Notes: generated by a model not told the origin, from the letters alone. Positions 47,716 to 55,285 are shown, numbered from the stretch's first letter. The stretch is 64,000 nt of DNA from Prevotella sp. (GCA_017413085.1 JAFPVC010000005.1:1-64000), one strand, 5' to 3'. Numbers and translations: made by a program.

Positions 47716-48834
47716 TTATATTCCGAGGTAGATGTTGACAACCATGCTGGCATCAGCCATCGTGACCTGTCCGTCGTTGTTTATATCGGCAAGCCGCAAA
47801 TCAAAGTCACCGACATTGCCAGACAAGTACATATTCACTATCATGTTAGCATCGGCCATGGTGACCGCTCCGTCACGGTTCACGTCGCCGAGAAGATTCC
47901 GTTCTTTCAATTCTTCCCCGCTGGTCTCTGCCAGGAGGAAATCGGGGGTGTATGCCACCACTTTTTTCACATTACCAGACGGCTGCGGAGTAATCATTGC
48001 ATCCTCGCCGCGCAGCATGGTATTGCTCTCCTCTACCCCCACTCCTATATTGTACATCTTTCCAGCGAGGAAATTCGCACCTGACACCTTAGCAGTCTCC
48101 TTCTCGCCATTCGCACCAAGCAGTTCAACGGTCAGTGTATCGGAAGCCAAATCCGCCGGAGCCACCATCATGTAAGCCACGAGCGTATCGCCCTTTGTCA
48201 GTGAGACATCATCGAAGTCGAGCGTCACGGCATCCGTCAACGTCGCCGGAGTCATCGTGGTATCTTCGAGGTTAAGCGTTGCATCGGCCGTAAACTTGTC
48301 CGTTCCACAGCCGAGTGCCAGCGTCTTTGCCGTCATTCCCTTTCTAACCCTGAACGCGACCCTCACCAAAGCCGCAGAATGTCGGAACGAAAAGAACGTG
48401 CTCCCTGCATTAAGTGCTCCCCGAGTCATCATCTGGTCGTAAGCCGCGAGGTGAGCGGTGCTTCCGTTTGCAGCCTGACGCTGTCCCGTGTAAGTAACCC
48501 CGAGTGCCGTCACCGGCTGCCTACCGTGGCCAGAATTGTAGGGAACGACCATCTGCACTGTGCGATCATCAAAATTATACGCACTGTAGCTGACCAAATG
48601 AGTGTACCTGCCGTCAGTGAACTCCGCATCTGCATAGAAAATCAATGCCGTAGGGACGAACGCCCTAACCATTGTGCTTCTCTCCCACCCGAAGTGCATG
48701 CCGTAGCCTTCTTCGTAAGAATAGACCGAGGCGCCTGCAGCTGCCGGCATCCAGGAGGCCACGATTGCCATGACCATGCTGACGACAATCCGCAACATAC
48801 TGCCACGGACAGAATCACATTCCGTCATCCTCAT
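47716..48834 (-). CDS. exported fimbrillin-like protein with C-terminal dockerin
   Basis: The body (residues about 40-290) has the layout of Mfa-like fimbrillin domains (FFSFRHSAALVRV, then KGDTLVAYMMVAP, then F-L-A-G-K-M-Y-N-I-G-V). The end is a type I dockerin: two calcium-loop repeats, DVNRDGAVTMADANMIVN and DINNDGQVTMADASMVVN, each followed by x-YL. No lipobox was seen. The first ATG overlaps the upstream 76-residue gene by 20 bases. Met13 at 48798 gives a cleaner signal peptide (MLRIVVSMVMAIVASW) and may be the true start. A dockerin normally binds a cohesin, but none is recognised in this window. In Prevotella such domains also occur without cohesins, so the partner is unknown. Confidence 0.83.
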   Translation of the reverse strand: MRMTECDSVRGSMLRIVVSMVMAIVASWMPAAAGASVYSYEEGYGMHFGWERSTMVRAFVPTALIFYADAEFTDGRYTHLVSYSAYNFDDRTVQMVVPYNSGHGRQPVTALGVTYTGQRQAANGSTAHLAAYDQMMTRGALNAGSTFFSFRHSAALVRVAFRVRKGMTAKTLALGCGTDKFTADATLNLEDTTMTPATLTDAVTLDFDDVSLTKGDTLVAYMMVAPADLASDTLTVELLGANGEKETAKVSGANFLAGKMYNIGVGVEESNTMLRGEDAMITPQPSGNVKKVVAYTPDFLLAETSGEELKERNLLGDVNRDGAVTMADANMIVNMYLSGNVGDFDLRLADINNDGQVTMADASMVVNIYLGI

Positions 48835-49045
48835 CGTCCATCACCTCCTCGTCGCTATCGAAGACGAAATCCCCAGTAAAGGCTTTGGCAGGGCTAGGCT
48901 CATAACCCCAGCCTCCCTGACCTTCCTGAGTTTGACCAGAGGCAGAGGTGCCGGTACCTGCAAGCAGTTCCTGCTCCTCCATCTCCTCAAAGAGGAAGCG
49001 GGGAGCGACGTATGGCTTTTTCCTTATTTCGCTGTATATATTCAT
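48815..49045 (-). CDS. small acidic protein leading the fimbrillin operon (76 aa)
   Basis: The N-terminus has KKPYVAPRFLFEEMEEQELLAG, then a Gly/Ser/Thr/Gln-rich linker, then an acidic tail (DSDEEVMDDEDDGM). Short proteins with a KxYVxP start and an LLAG-G/S step often precede surface-protein operons in Bacteroidetes, as known to me from general experience. No signal peptide or membrane segment is seen. Position as first gene, with overlapping downstream start, makes it likely to be translated. Function is unknown. A precursor-peptide role would need a maturation enzyme, and none is near. Confidence 0.7.
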   Translation of the reverse strand: MNIYSEIRKKPYVAPRFLFEEMEEQELLAGTGTSASGQTQEGQGGWGYEPSPAKAFTGDFVFDSDEEVMDDEDDGM

Positions 49046-49217
49046 ATTCGTTTCAGTTACGTCTCAATAAGCGGTCGTTGTATATAATATATATATAAGG
49101 TGTAGATTCAATACTGACACCAACATATTCTGTTACTTTCACTTACCTTATGGTAGTCAGCCGTTTATGCCCTAAAAGCACGTCACATCGCATTGCTAAG
49201 GGCAAAGTTTCAATATG

Positions 49218-49225
49218 CAAAGTTA
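49218..49225 (-). promoter_or_regulatory. candidate -7 box for the fimbrillin operon
   Basis: TAACTTTG on the minus strand fits TAnnTTTG. It would leave a 5' leader of roughly 165 bases before the 76-residue gene. No TTTG is visible at the -33 spacing. Confidence 0.5.
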
Positions 49226-49355
49226 ATAAAATTCTGTGTAGATTACCCTTTTTTCTTACGGTTTAACACAAGATTTAACTTTTATTAACTATGCTTTTGA
49301 TGTGTGATAAAAAAAGCGAGAAGAAAAAGACAACATGCGGTTGTGATGCGGCGAG

Positions 49356-49378
49356 GCGGCAATGGTATTGCCGCATAC
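49356..49378. repeat. solitary GRT-loop palindrome
   Basis: GCGGCAAT and ATTGCCGC form a perfect 8-bp hairpin with the GGT loop, followed by ATAC. It belongs to the same family as the rib-locus arrays, and its sixth and seventh arm bases change together with their partners. Confidence 0.7.
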
Positions 49379-49427
49379 GAAAAAGGGAAGGAAGACTGGA
49401 CTGATTATCAAGCAGATAGAGGGGGTG

Positions 49428-49472
49428 TTGTAATTTGGGCCCGATTACAGTGTAATCGGGCCCAAATTACAA
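49428..49472. repeat. perfect 45-bp inverted repeat of GATTACA type
   Basis: Arms of 22 bases at 49428-49449 and 49451-49472 pair perfectly around one central G (core TTTGGGCCCGATTACA). Further half-copies (CAAATTACAATGCAATCAGG, then CAAATTACAGTGTAATCAGG) run to about 49512. The family is shared with 573-668. No U-tract follows on either strand. Confidence 0.75.
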
Positions 49473-49541
49473 TGCAATCAGGCCCAAATTACAGTGTAAT
49501 CAGGGCCTGATTGCGATGGGGGTGATATGCTATGCTTTTTG

Positions 49542-49698
49542 GTGGCTATGATATAGCCACAAACACTACTTATGACATAGCCACAAACGCTACTTTTTGG
49601 TGGCTATGATATAGCCACATACACAACTTATGATATAGCCACATACACTACTTATGATATAGCCACAAACACTACTTATGACATAGCCACAAACTTAA
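49542..49698. repeat. tandem array of GTGGCTAT-GAT-ATAGCCAC units
   Basis: Six units of about 24-35 bases share TATGAYATAGCCACAWACACTAC. Two keep the full left arm GTGGCTAT and can form an 8-bp hairpin with a GAT loop; the other four have only part of it. The array ends 5 bases before the stop of the DUF1846 gene. Unit size and absence of unique spacers argue against CRISPR. Confidence 0.75.
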
Positions 49699-49703
49699 CT
49701 TTT

Positions 49704-51167
49704 TTACTTTTTCTTGACTGGGTCGCAGGTCAGGCCTACACCGAGCTTCTTGAAAATCTTGTGGTCTACCTCAGAGAGCATGACGGTGGAGTGAACCTGG
49801 CAGTTGCGGAACTGAGGAAGCTGCTCAAGGGCGCGGCGACAGTTGTCGTCGGCCTGTGAGAGGACACTGAGAGCCACAAGCACCTCGTCGGTGTGAAGAC
49901 GCGGGTTGTGGCCACCGAGATACTCAACCTTGGTTTTCTGTATCGGCTCAATCATGGCCTGCGGAATGAGCTTGATGTCATGATCGATGCCAGCAAGATA
50001 CTTGGTGGCATTGAGGATGAGGGCTGCAGAAGGTCCGAGGAGTTCGCTGGATTCGCTGGTGATGATGGTGCCGTCGGCAAGTTCGATGGCAGCACACGGC
50101 TTGCCGCACTGCTGCTTACGCTCCTTGGCAGCCACGGTGACGCGGCGGTAATCGGTGGTTATCTTGGCCTGCTGGAAGAGCAGCTGTATCTTCTGCACCT
50201 CGGCCTCGTTGTTGGCACCGTCGGCGAACTTGTTGGTAGCATCGTAGTAGCGGCGGATTATCTCGTTCTTGGAAGCCTCGCAGCAGGCTTCGTCGTCGCT
50301 GATACAGAAGCCTACCATATTGACACCCATGTCGGTGGGCGACTTGTAGGGATTCTTTCCGTATATGCCCTCGAAAAGTGCATTGAGGACGGGGAATATC
50401 TCGATGTCGCGGTTGTAGTTGATGGCAATCTTATTATAGGCCTCGAGGTGGAAGGGGTCAATCATGTTGACATCGTTGAGGTCGGCAGTGGCTGCCTCGT
50501 AGGCGATGTTGACGGGGTGCTTCAGTGGGAGAGACCATACGGGGAAGGTCTCAAATTTGGCATAGCCGGCATCGATGCCGCGCTTGTTCTCATTGTAGAG
50601 CTGAGAGAGGCAGACGGCCATCTTGCCGCTGCCGGGACCCGGGGCTGTGATGATGACGAGCGGACGTGAGGTCTCGACGTAGTCGTTCTTGCCGAAGCCG
50701 CCGTCGCTGGCTATGAGCGCCACGTTATGCGGATAGCCGTCGATGAGATAGTGGACATAGGACTTGATGCCCATGCGCTCGAGGCGGATGCGGAAATCGT
50801 CGGCGGCATGCTGGCCGTTGTAATGGGTAATGACAACGCTGCCCACCATGAAGCCACGGGCGATGAACTCGCCGCGAAGGCGGAGGACATCCTCGTCGTA
50901 GGTGATGCCGAGGTCAGCACGCACCTTGTTCTTAACTATGTCCTCAGCACTGATGACGATGACGATTTCAATCTGGTCGCTGATTTTGCTGAACATGCGC
51001 AGTTTGCTGTCAGGCTGGAAACCGGGGAGGACGCGGCTGGCGTGGTGGTCGTCGAAGAGTTTGCCACCGAGTTCGAGGTAGAGTTTGCCCTTGAACTGCT
51101 GGATGCGTTCCTTGATGTGCTCTGACTGGATGCGGATGTATTTGTCGTTGTCGAAACCTTGTTTCAT
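49704..51167 (-). CDS. DUF1846 family protein (487 aa)
   Basis: A full-length cytoplasmic protein of the DUF1846 family, whose function is not established. Recognisable are IRIQSEHIKERI near the start, NYVE/KNDYVET in the centre, and APGPGSGKMAVCLSQLYNE (residues about 200-218), a glycine-rich phosphate-loop-like motif. The end has EYLGGHNPRLHTDEVLVALS. I chose the ATG at 51167 (MKQGFDNDKY). The frame remains open for 25 further codons, but those fall in the palindrome array (M-W-L-Y-H-S-H). It lies 129 bases downstream of ribH in the same direction and may be co-transcribed. A direct link with riboflavin is not shown by the sequence. Confidence 0.85.
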   Translation of the reverse strand: MKQGFDNDKYIRIQSEHIKERIQQFKGKLYLELGGKLFDDHHASRVLPGFQPDSKLRMFSKISDQIEIVIVISAEDIVKNKVRADLGITYDEDVLRLRGEFIARGFMVGSVVITHYNGQHAADDFRIRLERMGIKSYVHYLIDGYPHNVALIASDGGFGKNDYVETSRPLVIITAPGPGSGKMAVCLSQLYNENKRGIDAGYAKFETFPVWSLPLKHPVNIAYEAATADLNDVNMIDPFHLEAYNKIAINYNRDIEIFPVLNALFEGIYGKNPYKSPTDMGVNMVGFCISDDEACCEASKNEIIRRYYDATNKFADGANNEAEVQKIQLLFQQAKITTDYRRVTVAAKERKQQCGKPCAAIELADGTIITSESSELLGPSAALILNATKYLAGIDHDIKLIPQAMIEPIQKTKVEYLGGHNPRLHTDEVLVALSVLSQADDNCRRALEQLPQFRNCQVHSTVMLSEVDHKIFKKLGVGLTCDPVKKK

Positions 51168-51184
51168 TGTGATTGCTTTTTGGG

Positions 51185-51287
51185 GTGGCTGTGATACAGC
51201 CACATACACTACTACTTCTTCGTGGCTGTGGTACAGCCACATACACTACTTCTTCTTCGTGGCTGTGGTACAGCCACATACTGAACT
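51185..51287. repeat. three-unit palindrome array between ribH and DUF1846
   Basis: Units at 51185, 51222 and 51259 each have GTGGCTGT-GRT-ACAGCCAC, then ATACACTACT or ATACTGAACT. Loops are GAT, GGT and GGT. Arms are perfect 8-bp pairs. The array fills nearly all of the gap between the ribH stop and the DUF1846 start. Confidence 0.85.
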
Positions 51288-51296
51288 TATTTGGGG

Positions 51297-51758
51297 TTAC
51301 AGTGACTTATTGAGGTTTATCATCTCAATAGCGGAGAGCATGGCATCGGCGCCCTTGTTGCCAGCCTTGGTGCCGGCACGCTCTACGGCCTGCTCGATGC
51401 TGTCAGTGGTGAGTATGCCATTGAGGACGGGGACACCGCTGTGCATGGCTGCCTGTGCGATACCCTTGGCGGACTCATTGGCGACCATGTCGAAATGAGG
51501 AGTGGCTCCACGGATGACGGCACCGAGGCACACTACGGCGTCGTACTTGCCGGACTGCGCCATCTTCTGAGCAGTGAGAGGAATCTCGAACGCACCAGGC
51601 ACGAGGGCGAGGGTGAGGTCGTCGGTGTTACCACAGTGACGGACGAAACAGTCCTCGGCACCGGCAATGAGGTGAGTGACTATGAAATCATTGAAACGTG
51701 AGGCAACAATGCCTATCTTCTGACCCTGGGCGGTCAGGGAACCTTCTATCTTTTTCAT
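51297..51758 (-). CDS. ribH: 6,7-dimethyl-8-ribityllumazine synthase
   Basis: This enzyme condenses 5-amino-6-ribitylamino-uracil with 3,4-dihydroxy-2-butanone 4-phosphate to form lumazine, the penultimate step to riboflavin. At 153 residues it has the usual length. Clear motifs are [10 protein letters not shown] (substrate-binding N-terminal strand), PGAFEIP, and [17 protein letters not shown], with the catalytic-region His. It probably forms an icosahedral or pentameric cytoplasmic assembly, as is known of the family. It is the last rib gene, 47 bases after ribBA, a gap that carries short ACTATAG repeats and a T-rich run. Confidence 0.96.
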   Translation of the reverse strand: MKKIEGSLTAQGQKIGIVASRFNDFIVTHLIAGAEDCFVRHCGNTDDLTLALVPGAFEIPLTAQKMAQSGKYDAVVCLGAVIRGATPHFDMVANESAKGIAQAAMHSGVPVLNGILTTDSIEQAVERAGTKAGNKGADAMLSAIEMINLNKSL

Positions 51759-51805
51759 TTTTTTTCTTTTTTTTTTAGGGACTATAGGAACTATAGAAAC
51801 TATAG

Positions 51806-53029
51806 TTATTTTTTTTCCTTTGGATTCTTTACGTGGAGGAGGTGGCCCATCTTGGCGTACTTGGTATACATGTAGAACTCATCCTTCTCGTTGGTGGCAA
51901 TCTCTATCGGCTCGCGACTGACAACTTTCAGGCCGAAGCCGTCGATGCCGCTTATCTTCTGCGGATTGTTGGTCATCAGACGCAACTCATGGATGCCAAG
52001 GTCGGCAAGGATGCTGGCACCCGTGCCGTATTCGCGCAGGTCGGCGGCAAAGCCAAGGGCTACGTTGGCTTCTACGGTGTCCATACCCTGATCCTGCAGG
52101 TTGTAGGCGCGGAGCTTGTTGATGAGTCCGATGCCACGGCCTTCCTGACGAAGGTAGAGGAGCACTCCCCTGCCCTCCTTCTCTATGCGACGCAGAGCCT
52201 CGGCAAGCTGTTCGCCACAGTCGCAGCGCAGGGAACCGAAGGCATCGCCGGTGAGGCACTCGGAGTGAACACGACAGAGAACTGGCTCGGGGGTGGTGAC
52301 ATCGCCCTTGACGAGAGCGACATGGTGCTCGCCCGTCACCTTATTAATATATCCGTAGGAACGGAACGTGCCGTATTTGGTGGGGAGCGCAGCACTGGTT
52401 ACCTGTTCGATGAGTTTCTCCGTGCGGCGGCGGTATTCGATGAGTGACTTGATGGTGATGCACACGATGTCGTGCTCAGCAGCGAACTGAAGCAATTCGG
52501 TGGTGCGCATCATGGTGCCGTCTTCACGCATTATCTCACAACAGAGGCCTGCCTCGGCAAGGCCGGCAAGACGGCAGAGGTCGACAGTGGCCTCGGTATG
52601 GCCGGCACGGACGAGGACACCGCCCTCACGAGCCTGAAGCGGGAACATGTGGCCGGGACGACGGAAATCGATGGGCTTGCTGGCCGGATCGGCAATGGCA
52701 CGCGCCGTGATGCCACGCTCCACGGCGGAGATGCCCGTGGTGGTGGAGATATGGTCGACGCTGACGGTGAAGGCAGTCTGGTGGTTGTCGCTGTTGTGGG
52801 TGACCATCTGAGGCAGGTTCAGCCGCTCGCACAGCGCACGGCTCATGGGCATGCAGATAAGTCCCTTAGCGAGCGATGCCATGAGGTTGACATTCTCTGT
52901 GGTGGCAAACTGGGCCGCACAGATGAGGTCGCCCTCGTTCTCGCGGTCGGGGTCGTCGATAACAAGGACACATTTGCCTTGGCGCATGGCCTCAAGGGCT
53001 TCTTCTATTGTATTGAGTTCTTTGTTCAT
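51806..53029 (-). CDS. ribBA: bifunctional DHBP synthase / GTP cyclohydrolase II
   Basis: A fusion of about 407 residues. Residues 1-200 are 3,4-dihydroxy-2-butanone 4-phosphate synthase, with [15 protein letters not shown] (acidic metal/substrate site) and [13 protein letters not shown]. Residues about 205-400 are GTP cyclohydrolase II, with the zinc motif [22 protein letters not shown] and [10 protein letters not shown]. It supplies both precursors for the pathway. The start at 53029 ([10 protein letters not shown]) is chosen because earlier in-frame codons lie in the upstream palindromes. No missing active-site residue was seen. Confidence 0.95.
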   Translation of the reverse strand: MNKELNTIEEALEAMRQGKCVLVIDDPDRENEGDLICAAQFATTENVNLMASLAKGLICMPMSRALCERLNLPQMVTHNSDNHQTAFTVSVDHISTTTGISAVERGITARAIADPASKPIDFRRPGHMFPLQAREGGVLVRAGHTEATVDLCRLAGLAEAGLCCEIMREDGTMMRTTELLQFAAEHDIVCITIKSLIEYRRRTEKLIEQVTSAALPTKYGTFRSYGYINKVTGEHHVALVKGDVTTPEPVLCRVHSECLTGDAFGSLRCDCGEQLAEALRRIEKEGRGVLLYLRQEGRGIGLINKLRAYNLQDQGMDTVEANVALGFAADLREYGTGASILADLGIHELRLMTNNPQKISGIDGFGLKVVSREPIEIATNEKDEFYMYTKYAKMGHLLHVKNPKEKK

Positions 53030-53047
53030 TCTTTTCTTTTGAGGGTG

Positions 53048-53187
53048 GTGGCTGTGGTACAGCCACATACACTACTTTTTCTCGTGGCTGTGATACAGCC
53101 ACATACACTACTTTTTCTCGTGGCTGTGGTACAGCCACATACTGAACGGCTTTCTGTGGTGGCTGTGGTACAGCCACATACTGAACG
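53048..53187. repeat. four-unit palindrome array between ribE and ribBA
   Basis: Units at 53048, 53084, 53120 and 53159 each have GTGGCTGT-GRT-ACAGCCAC followed by ATACACTACT or ATACTGAACG, at spacings of 36, 36 and 39 bases. The array starts 19 bases before the ribBA start codon and ends 2 bases from the ribE stop, so on the transcript it is a chain of hairpins between two coding regions. Confidence 0.85.
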
Positions 53188-53189
53188 GC

Positions 53190-53900
53190 TCACGACATGA
53201 GGAAATTGCGGAAGAAGGCTGTTTTGTCTTCTTTAGTGGCGGCGATGGTATCGCTGCCTACGGGGGAAGGCTGGAGGGCCGTGCCTGATGGGGGGATGAC
53301 CAGTTTCTCTACGTATTTGGCTATTATGTCGTTTTCGAGGTTAAGGACATCACCGGGCTTTGCCTCGTGGAGCGTGGTGGCATTCTGCGTGTGGGGAATG
53401 AGCGAAACGGCAAACTCTGGTTTTCCACCTGCCCTGTCAGGCTGGGATGACACCTTTGCCACGGTGAGGCTCACACCCTGGACGGTGATGCTGCCCTTCT
53501 CTATAATATAGCGCATGATTTGCGGAGATGCCGAGATATAGAGCCACAGGGCTGTGTCGTCTTTCTCTATGCGAGACAGTATGCCGGTGCCATCGACATG
53601 GCCTGAGACAAGGTGACCGCCGAGACGCGTCTGTAGCGTGAGGGCACGCTCAAGGTTGACGGGGCTGCCCGGCTTGAGGGACGCAAGGGAGGTGCGGCGG
53701 ACGGTTTCGGGCATGATATCGGCAGAGAAGACGGAAGGCGAGAGGGCGGTGACGGTGAGGCACACGCCGTTGGTGGCGATGCTGTCGCCAACCTGCGTGC
53801 CTTGAAGCACCTTGCGCGCTTCAATCTCAAGCGTTACGGACTTGGAGCCGCGACGCACGGACTTTACCTTTCCTATTTCTTCTATTATGCCAGTGAACAC
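53190..53900 (-). CDS. ribE: riboflavin synthase alpha chain, C-terminally extended
   Basis: It dismutates two lumazine molecules to riboflavin. Two tandem lumazine-binding domains are visible: MFTGIIEEIG, ATNGVCLTV and GHVDGTG in the first, then ITVQGVSLTV and N-L-E-N-D-I-I-A-K-Y in the second. At 236 residues it is longer than the usual 195-215. The excess is a tail from about residue 202, and it contains V214-G-S-D-T-I-A-A, encoded by a palindrome of the same family as the intergenic arrays. The core catalytic domains appear intact. It lies 38 bases after ribD. Confidence 0.95.
   Translation of the reverse strand: MFTGIIEEIGKVKSVRRGSKSVTLEIEARKVLQGTQVGDSIATNGVCLTVTALSPSVFSADIMPETVRRTSLASLKPGSPVNLERALTLQTRLGGHLVSGHVDGTGILSRIEKDDTALWLYISASPQIMRYIIEKGSITVQGVSLTVAKVSSQPDRAGGKPEFAVSLIPHTQNATTLHEAKPGDVLNLENDIIAKYVEKLVIPPSGTALQPSPVGSDTIAATKEDKTAFFRNFLMS
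53236..53261. repeat. palindrome copy inside ribE
   Basis: GGCGGCGAT and ATCGCTGCC pair around a GGT loop (8 of 9 Watson-Crick, one G-T), followed by TAC. It is read on the coding strand as V-G-S-D-T-I-A-A. It matches the copy in ribD in sequence, frame and peptide. Confidence 0.75.
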
Positions 53901-53938
53901 TAATCTTGCTCTATTTAAAACAACGGATTACACGAATC

Positions 53939-55132
53939 TCACGAATTACTATCTATAGGCAAGCTGTCTACCAAGCCTGTAATCAGGACATCATTGCCAA
54001 AGGTCTGAACGGTGCGTTCCTTCAGTTCTATGCAGTCTGCCATCTGCTGAATGCCGTCGCCCTCGACAGGAGTCTTTGCCATCTTGCCACCGATAACCTT
54101 CGGGGCAATGAAAGCCATGACCTCGTCGACCAGTCCTTCGCGGAGCAATGCCTCGCTGAGCGTGCCGCCGCTCTCAAGGAGGATGGAGTCGATATTCTCG
54201 GATGCTGCGCGCTGAAGGAGTTCGCAAAGGGTGTTGCAATTCCACAGCACGACACCGAGTTCGCGCAGCTGCTGGAGCTTTTCCTCGTCAGCACCGTCGG
54301 CGTAGGCCATCACGAGCGGTTGTTCGCGGGCAGTACTGACGAGCTGACTCTCAAGCGGGATGCGAGCCTGACGGTCGGCCACGATGCGCACGGGCTGACG
54401 CACCTCGTGTTCCTGAATATCCATCTGCTGCATGGTCTGTTCGGTGAGACGGACATTGAGCATGGGGTCGTCGGCAAGGACGGTGCCTATGCCACAAAGG
54501 ATGGCAGAATGGCGGCGGCGCACGAGATGAACATACTGGCGAGCCTGCTCACCCGTTATCCACTTGCTGTCGCCCGTGACAGAGGCTATCTTGCCATCAA
54601 GAGTCATTGCCCATTTGGCCGTGACCCAAGGGAGATTACGGGTGATGTATTTCAGGAACACACGGTTCTGGGTCTTCAACTGACTGACGAGGGTGGCGAT
54701 GGTATCGCCACCTACAAGACAAGACGAGGATGTCGGTTCCATGACATCAACCTCTATCCCTGCCTTACGCAACGCATCAATGCCCTTACCGGAAACAAGG
54801 GGGTTAGGATCGAGAAGACCCACGACCACACGGGCGATGCCGTGCTCGATTACAGCCTCGGTGCACGGAGGCTGATGTCCCTGATGGCAGCATGGTTCAA
54901 GGGTGACATACATCGTGGCACCATGACAGTCAATGCCCTGCCCATCAGCATTACGGAAAGCATCGCGCTCAGCATGAAGGTCGCCATAGCGGTGATGCCA
55001 GCCACGGGCAATAACCTCGTCGTCCTTTACTATCAATGCACCTACGAGGGGGTTAGGATTAACCCAGCCTTCGCCCTGCTGAGCAAGGCGCATGGCCTCG
55101 TGCATTAGGAATATGTCGTCGTCGTTTATCAT
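53939..55132 (-). CDS. ribD: riboflavin biosynthesis deaminase/reductase
   Basis: A bifunctional enzyme. Residues 1 to about 125 are the pyrimidine deaminase with zinc motif HAE (DLHAERDAF) and PCCHQGHQPPC. Residues about 160-390 are the 5-amino-6-ribosylamino-uracil phosphate reductase (AKWAMTLDGKIA, then WITG, DPMLNVRL and LLESGGTLSEALL). At 397 residues it is longer than the usual 360-370. Between the domains lies V140-G-G-D-T-I-A-T, encoded by a palindromic repeat and absent from homologs I can recall. It is the first gene of the rib operon and starts only a few bases after its promoter. Confidence 0.95.
   Translation of the reverse strand: MINDDDIFLMHEAMRLAQQGEGWVNPNPLVGALIVKDDEVIARGWHHRYGDLHAERDAFRNADGQGIDCHGATMYVTLEPCCHQGHQPPCTEAVIEHGIARVVVGLLDPNPLVSGKGIDALRKAGIEVDVMEPTSSSCLVGGDTIATLVSQLKTQNRVFLKYITRNLPWVTAKWAMTLDGKIASVTGDSKWITGEQARQYVHLVRRRHSAILCGIGTVLADDPMLNVRLTEQTMQQMDIQEHEVRQPVRIVADRQARIPLESQLVSTAREQPLVMAYADGADEEKLQQLRELGVVLWNCNTLCELLQRAASENIDSILLESGGTLSEALLREGLVDEVMAFIAPKVIGGKMAKTPVEGDGIQQMADCIELKERTVQTFGNDVLITGLVDSLPIDSNS
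54692..54715. repeat. palindrome copy inside ribD
   Basis: GGTGGCGAT and ATCGCCACC form a perfect 9-bp hairpin with a GGT loop, followed by TAC. On the coding strand it reads V-G-G-D-T-I-A-T. It lies in the linker between the deaminase and reductase domains, a site able to accept extra residues. Confidence 0.8.
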
Positions 55133-55143
55133 TTTTCAAACTG

Positions 55144-55174
55144 CAAAGTTACGCATAAAATTCCTAACTACAAA
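55144..55174 (-). promoter_or_regulatory. ribD operon promoter
   Basis: On the minus strand TTTG (55171-55174), a 19-base spacer, and TAACTTTG (55144-55151) match the full Bacteroidota -33/-7 consensus. The start codon is only 12 bases past the -7 box, so the mRNA would be leaderless or nearly so. Confidence 0.8.
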
Positions 55175-55253
55175 ATCAGAGTGGATATTTTTATCATTTT
55201 TACCCATTTGTGGGTAAACACAGAGGGGCCACATGGCATTTCACTCCGTTTTA

Positions 55254-55285
55254 TTTGTGTAATTGAAAAAAACTGAGTACCTTTG
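55254..55285 (+). promoter_or_regulatory. promoter of the tandem outer-membrane genes
   Basis: TTTG (55254-55257), a 20-base spacer, and TACCTTTG (55278-55285) match the -33/-7 consensus. The start at 55330 is 44 bases downstream. It is divergent from the ribD promoter, with about 80 bases between the two -33 elements. Confidence 0.75.

Noticed and set aside
48815..49045. Calling the 76-residue protein a ribosomal natural-product precursor
   Set aside because: Although an LLAG-G step is present, no modification enzyme, protease or dedicated exporter is encoded nearby. The evidence supports only a small operon-leading protein.
49542..53187. Possible CRISPR arrays formed by the short repeats
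   Set aside because: Units are directly tandem or separated by a few bases, spacers are not unique, and no cas gene is present.
52472..53200. 242-codon frame on the plus strand over ribBA and the palindrome array
   Set aside because: It is antisense to the well-conserved ribBA. Its end is made of the palindrome array, read as repeated V-V-Q-P-H-T, which has no sign of being a real protein.
53906..55108. 400-codon frame on the plus strand over ribD
   Set aside because: ribD on the minus strand has all expected motifs. The plus-strand frame is a shadow without any recognisable feature.
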